Source: Streptomyces sp.
GTDB taxonomy: Bacteria; Actinomycetota; Actinomycetes; Streptomycetales; Streptomycetaceae
DNA: 5,920 nucleotides
Assembly (NCBI GenBank): GCA_003519485.1
Contig: DOWQ01000309.1
Coordinates: 1-5,920 of the forward strand
Reading direction: 5' to 3'
Shown here: piece by piece, positions 1 to 5,920 of the stretch
Layout of the letters: each line of letters opens with the position of its first letter
How positions within the stretch are numbered: the first letter of the stretch is position 1
Position numbers and translations under genes: made by a program
The notes under the pieces: generated by a model
Databases searched by the model: none
Told to the model about the DNA's origin: nothing
The model's input: only the letters and a program-made list of their open reading frames with translations

Positions 1-1199
1 TGGTCGCCGACTTCAGCCGGGTGCTCGCCGGCCCGCTCGCCACGATGACCCTGGCCGACCTCGGCGCGACGGTCGTCAAGGTGGAGCGGCCCGGCACCGG
101 GGACGACACCCGCGCGTGGGGACCGCCCTGGACGGACGACTCCTCCTCCTACTTCGAGGGGCTCAACCGCACCAAGCGCAGCATCGCGCTCGACCTCGAC
201 GATCCGTCCGACCACCGGGCCGCGGTCGAACTCGTCCGGCGTGCCGACGTCATGGTGGAGAACTTCCGCCCGGGCGTCCTGGCGCGCCACGGCCTCGACT
301 ACGAACAGGCGAGAGGGATCAACCCCGGCCTCGTCCACGCCTCCATATCCGGCTTCGGCAGCGATGGCGGCGCGCAGCTGCCCGGCTACGACTTCATCGT
401 CCAGGCCGTCGGCGGGCTCATGAGCATCACGGGGACCGCCGACGGTGACCCGATGAAGGTCGGCGTCGCACTGGTCGACGCCCTCGCCGCGAAGGACGCC
501 GTCATCGGCATCATGGCGGCACTGCGGCACCGGGAGCTCACCGGTCGAGGGCAACAGGTGGAGGTCAACCTGCTGTCCAGCCTGTTCGGCGGGCTGGCCA
601 ACCAGCTCTCCGGCTACCTGGCCACCGGCCAGTCGCCCACGAGGCTCGGCAACAGCCACCCGAGCATCGCCCCGTACCAGACGCTGCGGTGCGCCGACGC
701 CCTGCTGGCCGTGGCGGTCGGCACCGACGCGCAGTTCCGAGTGTTCACCGGGGTGCTCGGCCTGCCGGACCTCGGCCATGATCCCGCGTACGCGACCAAC
801 GCGGCCCGCGTCGCCCATCGCGAGAGCCTGGTCGGTCACCTCGAAGGCGCTCTCGCGGCGCGGAACGCCGCGGACTGGGAGAGCTCGCTGCTCGCCGCGG
901 GCATCGCCTGCGGACGGGTCAACGACATCGCCGGCGCGGTCGGTCACGCCACCGGACTCGGCCTGTCCCCCCTGCTCGACGTGGGTGACGGGCACCCGCC
1001 ACAGGCGCGCCTGCCCATCACGTTCTCCGCGGCCCGTACGACCTGCCCGGCGCCGCCGCCGCGTCTGGACGAACACGCCGACGAGGTACGGGCCTGGCTC
1101 AAGGACCCCGTCCCCGTCCCGCTGCCGGCCCTGCGCGACGAGGCCGACGGCACCCGCACCCTCATCCGAAGCCCAGCGTCCCCCGAGGAGTCCTCATGA
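1..1199 (+). CDS. Class III CoA-transferase (CaiB/BaiF family), probably glutarate-specific; 5' end cut off
   Basis: This enzyme should move CoA between carboxylic acids in the cytoplasm. The first complete codon is at 3, and the reading frame is open to the window edge. The first residues (VADFSRVLAGPLAT) match the conserved N-terminal 'DxSRVLAGP' segment, so only about the first 5-10 residues are missing and the GTG at 21 is internal. Family marks, counted from the codon at 3, are VENFRPGVL (about 85-93), the GYDFIVQAVGGLMSITG segment (about 128-144), an RELTGRGQ turn (about 177-184) and a C-terminal RLDEHADEV segment. The visible length of 398 residues is normal for the family. The stretch NLLSS...HPSIAPYQ (about 189-226) resembles, from memory, human succinyl-CoA:glutarate CoA-transferase. 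The neighbouring glutaryl-CoA dehydrogenase-like gene supports glutarate as the acceptor. The residue at the usual catalytic Asp position appears to be Ser (codon 576-578). Family is certain; substrate is inferred. Confidence 0.9.
   Translation, partial: VADFSRVLAGPLATMTLADLGATVVKVERPGTGDDTRAWGPPWTDDSSSYFEGLNRTKRSIALDLDDPSDHRAAVELVRRADVMVENFRPGVLARHGLDYEQARGINPGLVHASISGFGSDGGAQLPGYDFIVQAVGGLMSITGTADGDPMKVGVALVDALAAKDAVIGIMAALRHRELTGRGQQVEVNLLSSLFGGLANQLSGYLATGQSPTRLGNSHPSIAPYQTLRCADALLAVAVGTDAQFRVFTGVLGLPDLGHDPAYATNAARVAHRESLVGHLEGALAARNAADWESSLLAAGIACGRVNDIAGAVGHATGLGLSPLLDVGDGHPPQARLPITFSAARTTCPAPPPRLDEHADEVRAWLKDPVPVPLPALRDEADGTRTLIRSPASPEESS
1185..1190 (+). promoter_or_regulatory. Ribosome binding site and ATGA overlap coupling the two acyl-CoA genes
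   Basis: GAGGAG lies 5 bases before the ATG at 1196 and inside the end of the CoA-transferase gene. The ATG overlaps the upstream TGA stop (1197-1199) as ATGA. This fixes the dehydrogenase start and suggests translational coupling on one transcript. Confidence 0.8.
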
Positions 1200-2389
1200 C
1201 CGGCACCACTCCCCCGCCGCCCTTCCGTCCGCACGACCCGCTGGATCTGGACTCCCTGCTGTCCCCCGAGGAGTTGACGATCCGCGACACCGTACGGACG
1301 TTCTGCGCCGACCGGATCACCCCGCACATCGCGGACTGGTTCGAGCGGGGCGAGCTGCCCGTCGCCCGCGAACTGGCCCAGGAGATGGGCAAGATCGGCC
1401 TGCTGGGCATGCACTTGGAGGGCTACGGCTGCGCCGGGACGAGCGCGGTCGGCTACGGCCTCGCCTGCCTCGAACTCGAGGCCTGCGACTCCGGCATCCG
1501 CTCGCTGGTATCGGTCCAGGGTTCGCTCGCGATGTTCGCGATCCACCACTTCGGCTCGGAGGAGCAGAAGCAGCAGTGGCTGCCCCGGATGGCCGCGGGC
1601 GAGGCGATCGGCTGCTTCGGGCTCACCGAGCCGGACCACGGTTCCGACCCGGGATCGATGCGCACCAACGCCCGGCGCGAGGGCGGCGACTGGGTGCTCA
1701 ACGGCCGCAAGATGTGGATAACCAACGGCTCCATCGCCGATGTGGCCGTCGTATGGGCACAGACGGACGACGGCATCCGCGGCTTCGTCGTGCCCACCAC
1801 CGCACCGGGCTTCACCGCGCCGCTCATGCACCACAAGATGTCGCTGCGCGCCTCGGTGACCAGCGAGCTCGTCCTCGACGACGTACGGCTGCCCGCGAGC
1901 GCCGCACTGCCCGACGTCACCGGCCTGCGCGGACCGCTGAGCTGCCTCGGCGAGGCCCGTTACGGCATCGTCTGGGGCTCCGTCGGGGCCGCGCGGTCGT
2001 CGTTGGAGACCGCGCTGGAGTACGCCGGCTCCCGCGAGCAGTTCGGCCGGCCCCTCGCGGGCTTCCAGCTCACCCAGGCCAAGCTTGCCGACATGGCGCT
2101 GGAGGTCCACCAGGCGCTGCTGCTGGCCCTGCACCTGGGGCGCCTCAAGGACAACGGGCGGCTGCGCGCGGAACAGATCAGCTTCGGCAAGCTGAACAAC
2201 GTACGGGAGGCGCTGGGCGTGTGCCGCACGGCGCGCACCATACTCGGCGCGAACGGCATCTCTCTGGAGTACCCGGTGATGCGGCACATGGCGAACCTGG
2301 AGTCGGTGCTCACCTACGAGGGCACCGCCGAGATGCACATCCTGGCGCTGGGCAAGGCGCTGACGGGCATCCCGGCCTTCCGCGGCTGA
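1196..2389 (+). CDS. gcdH: Acyl-CoA dehydrogenase, glutaryl-CoA dehydrogenase type
   Basis: This is a 397-residue FAD enzyme, the normal length for a soluble acyl-CoA dehydrogenase. The N-terminal helical domain covers about 25-135. The flavin-contacting segments CFGLTEPDHGSDPGS (140-154) and MWITNG (173-178) lie in the beta domain. The C-terminal helical domain includes the FAD-binding SREQFGRPL (279-287) and LGANGIS (350-356). Glu375 in TYEGT matches the catalytic base (Glu370 in human glutaryl-CoA dehydrogenase). Arg102 and Ser106 in IRSLVSVQ occupy the spacing of human Arg94 and Ser98, which hold the substrate's gamma-carboxylate; this separates the group from ordinary short-chain dehydrogenases. 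The NLES-x-TYEGT and C-terminal ALTGIPAF segments also fit that subgroup. The expected reaction is oxidative decarboxylation of glutaryl-CoA to crotonyl-CoA, with electrons passed to ETF. The 4-base overlap with the CoA-transferase gene fits a glutarate activation and oxidation pair. A non-decarboxylating variant cannot be excluded. Confidence 0.9.
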   Translation: MTGTTPPPPFRPHDPLDLDSLLSPEELTIRDTVRTFCADRITPHIADWFERGELPVARELAQEMGKIGLLGMHLEGYGCAGTSAVGYGLACLELEACDSGIRSLVSVQGSLAMFAIHHFGSEEQKQQWLPRMAAGEAIGCFGLTEPDHGSDPGSMRTNARREGGDWVLNGRKMWITNGSIADVAVVWAQTDDGIRGFVVPTTAPGFTAPLMHHKMSLRASVTSELVLDDVRLPASAALPDVTGLRGPLSCLGEARYGIVWGSVGAARSSLETALEYAGSREQFGRPLAGFQLTQAKLADMALEVHQALLLALHLGRLKDNGRLRAEQISFGKLNNVREALGVCRTARTILGANGISLEYPVMRHMANLESVLTYEGTAEMHILALGKALTGIPAFRG

Positions 2390-2421
2390 CCCGGCGGGCG
2401 GCGGGCGGCGGAAAGCGGGAG

Positions 2422-2460
2422 TACGGGGAGGGCGTGCCGGTATCGGCCGCCCTCCCCGTA
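2422..2460. terminator. Strong hairpin between convergent genes, likely bidirectional terminator
   Basis: A perfect 13-bp inverted repeat has its left arm at 2422-2434 (TACGGGGAGGGCG) and its right arm at 2448-2460. Inside it, GCCG (2436-2439) pairs with CGGC (2444-2447) around a GTAT loop, giving about 17 paired bases with one bulged T at 2435. It starts 33 bases after the dehydrogenase stop and lies between convergent genes. No T-run follows on either strand, which is common for terminators in high-GC actinobacteria. A weaker 7-bp stem (2478-2484 with 2495-2501) lies between it and the end of the minus-strand gene. Confidence 0.75.
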
Positions 2461-2523
2461 AGCCGTGCGGGCGCGGACGGGGCGACTCGCGGCGCGCCCC
2501 GCCCGTACGACCGCCCCCGGGGT

Positions 2524-3672
2524 TCACGGCGCCGGCTGCGCCTCCGCCCTGCCACCGGAGTCCGCCGGTTCCGGGACCGTGATCGTCCCGTAGTCCAGGC
2601 GGCCGTGGCGGTGGGTCGGTACCACCGGCCACTGCCGCTTCCACGGCGCGCACTCCGAGGAGGGAATGATCTGCAGCCAGCGCGGGTCCTTCGGGGAGGC
2701 CGAGGCCAGGGTCTTCTCCTTGACCATCGAGTCGTACTGGTCGAGGGAGTCCTCCAGCGTGTTCGCGTTCAGCACGACCTCGCGGCCGTAGAAGGCCGCC
2801 TGCTGCCGGACGCCCGGGATCCGGGACAACTCGGGCTGCCAGCTGTCGGCGGCCATGCCGTTCTCGGAGGACACCCAGACGCCGTCCGGGGTGTTGACGA
2901 CGAGCGAGTGGTTGCCGTCCGTGTGCCCCGGCGTCCACAGGAGGCTGACGCCGACGCCGAGTTCCACGTCACCGTCGAAGACCTCGAGGCGTTCGGCGGG
3001 GACCCCGTCCATGCCGCCGTCGACGTACCAGGCCCACTGCATCGGGTGCAGCGACTCGAAGGTGCCGAGCTCCTTACGGTGCACCAGCAGTTTCGCATTC
3101 GGGAAGAGCGGGCCGGGCGGCTGCTGCTCGCCCTCGATCACCGCGCTGCTGCCCATGATCATGCGGACGTCCTGGACGTGGAGGTGGTCGAAACTGACGT
3201 AGTCGACGTCCTCGTTGCTCAGTCCCAGGCGGGGCAGGACCGCGTCCGGGTCGTTGTAGTACTTCACGAAGAGCTTCTCGGCGCGCAGCCGCTGCGCGAA
3301 GTGCTGCAGCTTGCTGTAGAAGGGCGCCCTCGCCGAGCCGGCGGCGACGGTGGGCTCCCACACCAGCGTCCGGAGCCTGCCGTCGAAGCCGTCGAACTGG
3401 ATGACGAACATGCGGTTGATGATCGAGATCATCGGATTGATGTTCACCGAATAGCTCTGGAAGGCGAAGCGGGCCGGGTAGGGCGCGGCGGCGATGTCGA
3501 AGCTCTTGAACGCCCGGATCTGCCCCTGCGCCAGGAAGCGCTCCCGATAGGCGGCCGCCGCCTCCCGCACCGCCCGCAGGCGGTCGCCACGCGGCCATAC
3601 GTCGTGCACTCCGTCGAATTCCGGGATCGGCCGGACCACCGGCGTCTGTGCGTCCCCTGCGGATGCCGTCAT
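2524..3672 (-). CDS. MBL-fold metallo-hydrolase-like protein with altered metal motif
   Basis: This is a 382-residue protein of unknown substrate. The ATG at 3672 is preferred because a good ribosome binding site precedes it. A GTG at 3735 in the same frame would give 403 residues but has no visible site and would overlap the SDR gene. The first 75 or so residues have no recognised domain. Strand-like NINPMISIINRMFVIQF (about 78-94) probably begins the MBL fold. The metal motif reads DHLHVQD with His163, His165 and Asp168, instead of the usual HxHxDH. TPGHTDGNH supplies His250 and His255, Glu270 (SSENG) sits where a bridging Asp is usual, and THRH gives candidate last ligands His354 and His356. 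No signal peptide or membrane segment is seen, so it is likely cytoplasmic. It follows the SDR gene by 37 bases, probably in one operon. The fold is well supported; a lactonase or esterase-like hydrolase is the natural guess, but the substrate cannot be named. Confidence 0.8.
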   Translation of the reverse strand: MTASAGDAQTPVVRPIPEFDGVHDVWPRGDRLRAVREAAAAYRERFLAQGQIRAFKSFDIAAAPYPARFAFQSYSVNINPMISIINRMFVIQFDGFDGRLRTLVWEPTVAAGSARAPFYSKLQHFAQRLRAEKLFVKYYNDPDAVLPRLGLSNEDVDYVSFDHLHVQDVRMIMGSSAVIEGEQQPPGPLFPNAKLLVHRKELGTFESLHPMQWAWYVDGGMDGVPAERLEVFDGDVELGVGVSLLWTPGHTDGNHSLVVNTPDGVWVSSENGMAADSWQPELSRIPGVRQQAAFYGREVVLNANTLEDSLDQYDSMVKEKTLASASPKDPRWLQIIPSSECAPWKRQWPVVPTHRHGRLDYGTITVPEPADSGGRAEAQPAP

Positions 3673-3676
3673 CTCG

Positions 3677-3684
3677 TCCTCTTC
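3677..3684 (-). promoter_or_regulatory. Ribosome binding site deciding the MBL gene start
   Basis: Read on the minus strand, GAAGAGGA ends 4 bases before the ATG at 3672. The alternative GTG at 3735 has no purine-rich site before it. This supports the shorter, 382-residue protein and a 37-base gap after the SDR gene. Confidence 0.65.
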
Positions 3685-3709
3685 ACTTCTGGATCGTTCC
3701 GGCACGGAA

Positions 3710-4528
3710 TCAGATGCGGGATTCGTACTGTTCACGACCGGATTTGTCGGTCAGTGCCTTGACCTGGTCAGGTACGGTCGCCCGCAGCAGCGGGTCGCGG
3801 AGCGCCTGGGGCAGTACGGCCGCCAGGGTCGTCACCAGCCGGACGCGCCGCGGGAGGAAGATCTCGAAGCGCGGACGGCGGATGACGCCGGCCACCACCT
3901 CGGCCACCGCTTCCGGCGTGAGGCGCCGGACCGCGCCGGTGACCGTGCCCGCCGCCAGCTCCGTCTCGACGACTCCGGGCATCACGGCGGAGAGCTCGAC
4001 GCCGCTGCCGCGGAGCTCCGTCCTGACAGCGCTGAGATAGCCGTGGACGGCGTGCTTGGTGGCGGAGTACGTCGCCTCCCCGGGCGGCGCCAGTTTCGAG
4101 GCGGCGGAGGCGATCGTGACGATGTGGCCGCCGCCGCGCGCCCGCATCCGCGGGGCGGCGAGTTTGACGCCCCTGATGACGCCGTGCAGATTGACGGCCA
4201 GTTGCCGTTCGGTGGCGGATTCCGGCTCGCTGTCGAACGCGCCGACCCACATCACGCCGGCGTTGTTGACCAGCACGTCCACCGGCCCCAGGCGGCGGTC
4301 GACGGCATCGAGAAAGGCCTCGAACGACGCGGTGCTCGTGACGTCCAGCTCGAACGCCTCGATTCCGCCGGGAAGTTCGGCGGCCGTTTCCCGGGCGGCC
4401 GCCACATCACGGTCGCCGATCGCGACGCGAGCACCCGCGCCTGCGAGACGGTGGGCGATCTCCCGGCCGATGCCCCGAGCCCCGCCGGTCACGGCCACGA
4501 CCTGTCCGGCGATTGCTTTTCGCGTCAC
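3710..4528 (-). CDS. Short-chain dehydrogenase/reductase (classical SDR)
   Basis: This is a 272-residue NAD(P)-dependent oxidoreductase with one Rossmann fold. Counting from the GTG at 4528, the cofactor loop TGGARGIG is at 14-21. Asp39 at the end of the second strand favours NAD(H), although Arg40 follows it. LVNNAG is at 86-91, and Asn113, Ser141, Tyr154 and Lys158 form the catalytic tetrad with the usual 13-residue Ser-Tyr spacing and YxxxK. The segment after about 190 carries the substrate loop and a basic tail (RRPRFEIFLPRRVR, 217-230) of a type common in actinobacterial SDRs. The frame stays open to an ATG at 4570, but that start lacks a ribosome binding site and falls inside the operator-like dyad, so the GTG is preferred. 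It is first in a likely operon with the MBL gene and divergent from a TetR gene. It would interconvert an alcohol and a ketone; the substrate is unknown. Confidence 0.9.
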   Translation of the reverse strand: MTRKAIAGQVVAVTGGARGIGREIAHRLAGAGARVAIGDRDVAAARETAAELPGGIEAFELDVTSTASFEAFLDAVDRRLGPVDVLVNNAGVMWVGAFDSEPESATERQLAVNLHGVIRGVKLAAPRMRARGGGHIVTIASAASKLAPPGEATYSATKHAVHGYLSAVRTELRGSGVELSAVMPGVVETELAAGTVTGAVRRLTPEAVAEVVAGVIRRPRFEIFLPRRVRLVTTLAAVLPQALRDPLLRATVPDQVKALTDKSGREQYESRI

Positions 4529-4535
4529 CGTTCCA

Positions 4536-4542
4536 TCCTCTC
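4536..4542 (-). promoter_or_regulatory. Ribosome binding site deciding the SDR start at GTG 4528
   Basis: Read on the minus strand, GAGAGGA sits 7 bases before the GTG at 4528. Neither in-frame ATG further upstream (4570, 4555) has such a site. It also moves the operator-like repeats out of the coding region. Confidence 0.7.
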
Positions 4543-4564
4543 GGGCGATGAGCATCCGACTGTC

Positions 4565-4582
4565 TGACATGCTGGCGTGTCA
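4565..4582. promoter_or_regulatory. Operator-like 18-bp imperfect palindrome in the divergent SDR/TetR control region
   Basis: TGACATGCTGGCGTGTCA reads nearly the same on both strands: seven of nine base pairs are symmetric, with mismatches at 4570/4577 and at the central pair. It lies between the divergent SDR and TetR genes, where TetR-family repressors commonly bind to control themselves and the neighbour. The size fits a TetR dimer site. Binding is inferred. No convincing -10/-35 pair could be picked out on either strand. Confidence 0.5.
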
Positions 4583-4600
4583 CATGATTCGCCTAGCATG
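4568..4600. repeat. Second, overlapping dyad: CATGCTGGCG ... CGCCTAGCATG
   Basis: The left arm CATGCTGGCG (4568-4577) pairs with the right arm CGCCTAGCATG (4590-4600) over 10 bases, with one unpaired T at 4594. The central spacer is 12 bases. It shares its left arm with the palindrome at 4565-4582, so the two could be alternative or cooperative binding sites. It may also be partly chance. Confidence 0.4.
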
Positions 4601-4629
4601 CCACAGACCAGCGGTGAGGGAAATGGAAA

Positions 4630-5319
4630 ATGGTGGGCGTTCACATGGGCAGCGGCAGGCGCTATTCGGGACTCGACGCCGAGGAGCGCACCACCCAGCG
4701 CCGCGCGGCGATCCTCGCCGCCGCCCTCGAACTCTTCGGCACAACCGGGTACGCGGCCACGTCCGTCAAACAGATCTGCCGCGAGGCCGGCCTCACCGAA
4801 CGCTATTTCTACGAGTCGTTCCGTGACCGCGAAGCCTCGCTCGCCGCCCTCTACGCCGAGCTCACCGGGCAGATGCGGGACGCGACCGTCAAGGCTGTCG
4901 GGGACGCGCTGCCGGGCCCGGGCGGGGACGCGCCCGCCGCCGGGCACGCCGACACCGGCGTGCCCGCCTACCTGTCGGAGGCCACCCGCAGCGGGCTCGC
5001 GGCCTTCATCGGTTTCCTCGCGGAGGACCCCCGGCGGGCGCGGGTCGTACTGATCGAGGTCGTGGGGGTGTCCCCCGGCCTGGAGGACCGCCGGCACGCG
5101 GTGCTGCGCGAGTTCGCCGGGCTCGTCTCCGACGTGTGGTCCGCCCAGCCGGACGGCCCCGCCGCCACGGAAACGCAGCGGCTCACGACCGTGGGCCTGG
5201 TCGGGGCCGTCAACCACCTCTTGGTGAACTGGCTGATGGAGGGCCGGCACCAGGCACCGTCCGTCCTCGTCGACGTGTGCGCCACGCTGTTCACCGCCGC
5301 CCGGGAACGGCTGTGGTGA
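4630..5319 (+). CDS. TetR/AcrR-family transcriptional regulator
   Basis: This is a 229-residue DNA-binding protein that probably acts as a dimeric, ligand-responsive repressor. The N-terminal domain is typical: an ILAAALELFGTTGYAATSV-type segment (about 28-46) leads into the helix-turn-helix. The recognition part GLTERYFYESFRDRE (54-68) contains the family's common 'YFYxxFxxRE' pattern. The ligand-binding domain runs from about 70 to 229 and has no recognisable family signature. An Ala/Pro/Gly-rich stretch (about 92-112) probably forms a loop. GAGGG at 4616-4620 lies 9 bases before the ATG at 4630; an internal ATG at 4645 is a possible alternative. The gene is divergent from the SDR-MBL pair with about 100 bases between start codons, and dyad symmetries lie in that space. 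Self-regulation and control of the SDR operon are the likely role. The ligand is unknown. Confidence 0.9.
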   Translation: MVGVHMGSGRRYSGLDAEERTTQRRAAILAAALELFGTTGYAATSVKQICREAGLTERYFYESFRDREASLAALYAELTGQMRDATVKAVGDALPGPGGDAPAAGHADTGVPAYLSEATRSGLAAFIGFLAEDPRRARVVLIEVVGVSPGLEDRRHAVLREFAGLVSDVWSAQPDGPAATETQRLTTVGLVGAVNHLLVNWLMEGRHQAPSVLVDVCATLFTAARERLW

Positions 5320-5326
5320 TACGGGC

Positions 5327-5351
5327 CCGAGCGCCGCACGGGAGGGCTCGG
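5327..5351. terminator. Possible weak hairpin between the convergent TetR and isomerase-like genes
   Basis: CCGAGC (5327-5332) can pair with GCTCGG (5346-5351) across a 13-base loop, just after the TetR stop. The stem is only 6 bp and there is no T-run. In sequence this GC-rich such a repeat can arise by chance, so the call is weak. The gap between the two genes is 73 bases. Confidence 0.25.
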
Positions 5352-5392
5352 CGGGAGGGGCTGTTGACGTGCTCGCCGACGGCAGCCGGGGG

Positions 5393-5920
5393 CTACGGCC
5401 GAGGCGCGCCGTACCAGCGCCAGGTGGTCAGCCGGGGATGCCCGGGCAGCTCGGCGCGTCCGGTCGCCCACAGCAGGGTGGGCCAGGGGGCCGTCGTCGC
5501 CGGGGCGTCCGGGAACAGCCGGGCGAGGACGCGCGAGCACAGGCCGGCGGGCGGGGCCCACTCGAGCCCGAGCCCCTCGGCCAGGTCGTAGGTGTGGACC
5601 AGGGTCTCCACGATGCCCATCGCGGCGAAGCCCTCCGGGCCCGACACCCCGTGAACGTGGTGGGCGCGTACCGCCGGCGATGTCGTACGCGCCATGGCGG
5701 CCAGCAGCGCGCCGCACGCCTCCAGCACCTGCAACAGCCCGGCGGGTCCGGCCGCCCGGTCGGCGTGGACGGCGTTCGCTGGACCGCCCGGCCGCCGGCT
5801 CTCCCACACGAAAGGGACTTCTCCGGTCAGGGGCGGTGTCCGCGGACCCAGCTGGACGGCGTATGCGAACAGATCGTCGCTGAGGTGTTCGACGGTCTCC
5901 CAGCAGTCCCACTCCAGCGA
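5393..5920 (-). CDS. Maleylpyruvate isomerase-like (DinB-fold, mycothiol-dependent type) protein; N-terminal end beyond the window
   Basis: The frame is open to the window edge, so the true start lies beyond 5920; the GTG at 5809 is internal. The visible 175 residues begin SLEWDCWETVEHLSDDL, typical of the DinB-like four-helix domain seen in mycothiol-dependent maleylpyruvate isomerases. His12 of this fragment, together with Glu105 and His109 in the VETLVHTYDLAEGLG segment, matches the three metal ligands of that fold (one early His, then ExxxH on a later helix). The C-terminal segment with PTLLWATGRAELPG and WRWYG is common in actinobacterial members. Many such proteins are annotated as maleylpyruvate isomerases without proof, and the true reaction is usually a mycothiol-dependent transfer or is unknown. 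It is convergent with the TetR gene and shows no evident link to it. Confidence 0.8.
   Translation of the reverse strand, partial: SLEWDCWETVEHLSDDLFAYAVQLGPRTPPLTGEVPFVWESRRPGGPANAVHADRAAGPAGLLQVLEACGALLAAMARTTSPAVRAHHVHGVSGPEGFAAMGIVETLVHTYDLAEGLGLEWAPPAGLCSRVLARLFPDAPATTAPWPTLLWATGRAELPGHPRLTTWRWYGAPRP

Noticed and set aside
944..2938. A 664-codon open frame on the - strand opposite the CoA-transferase and dehydrogenase genes
   Set aside because: Its composition is that of a shadow frame (Gly/Arg/Ala-rich), with no domain signatures, and it overlaps well-supported genes.
778..3762. A 994-codon open frame on the + strand running across four genes
   Set aside because: It crosses the dehydrogenase, the terminator hairpin and the minus-strand MBL gene. 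Its product is Arg/Pro/Ala-rich low-complexity sequence, the usual artefact of GC-rich codon bias. The genes it overlaps have clear family motifs.
4594..4599. TAGCAT as a possible -10 box for the TetR gene
   Set aside because: It matches only four of six consensus bases, and no -35-like hexamer lies at a usable spacing.
4056..4826. A 256-codon + strand frame overlapping the SDR gene and the TetR start
   Set aside because: It lies antisense to conserved SDR motifs, is Ser/Arg/Pro-rich, and contains no recognisable domain.
4968..5912. A 314-codon open frame on the - strand across the TetR and isomerase-like genes
   Set aside because: It is a low-complexity Arg/Pro-rich product in a different frame from the recognisable maleylpyruvate isomerase-like protein.

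Overview
The window is very GC-rich with strong G/C bias at third codon positions. It uses GTG starts and AGGA-type ribosome binding sites, and ends in a gene resembling mycothiol-dependent maleylpyruvate isomerases. Together these point to a high-GC actinomycete, probably Streptomyces or a close relative. It holds six protein-coding genes, two of them cut by the window edges. No RNA genes, CRISPR, transposons or phage genes were seen, and no stretch over 300 bases lacks a gene.

Region 1 (1-2389, + strand) is a two-gene acyl-CoA unit. A class III CoA-transferase, missing its first few residues, overlaps an acyl-CoA dehydrogenase by an ATGA stop/start. The dehydrogenase has the sequence marks of glutaryl-CoA dehydrogenase, and the transferase resembles succinyl-CoA:glutarate CoA-transferase. 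The inferred job is to activate glutarate to glutaryl-CoA and convert it to crotonyl-CoA plus CO2, as at the end of lysine or cadaverine degradation. The unit closes with a strong 13-bp perfect hairpin (2422-2460), which also faces the end of the convergent next gene.

Region 2 (2524-4528, - strand) is an apparent two-gene operon: a classical short-chain dehydrogenase/reductase (SDR), then, 37 bp downstream, a metallo-beta-lactamase (MBL)-fold protein with an altered metal-binding motif. It is divergent from a TetR-family regulator (4630-5319, + strand). The roughly 100-bp space between them carries two overlapping dyad symmetries, the expected place for a TetR operator. The simplest reading is a regulator controlling the SDR-MBL pair in response to an unknown small molecule.

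Region 3 (5393-5920, - strand) is the C-terminal part of a DinB/maleylpyruvate isomerase-like protein, convergent with the TetR gene.

Most of the window is ordinary actinobacterial metabolism. The points most worth checking are the non-canonical metal motif of the MBL protein, the Ser at the usual catalytic Asp position of the CoA-transferase, and the operator-like dyads in the divergent promoter region. I did not find convincing evidence of a wholly new system.
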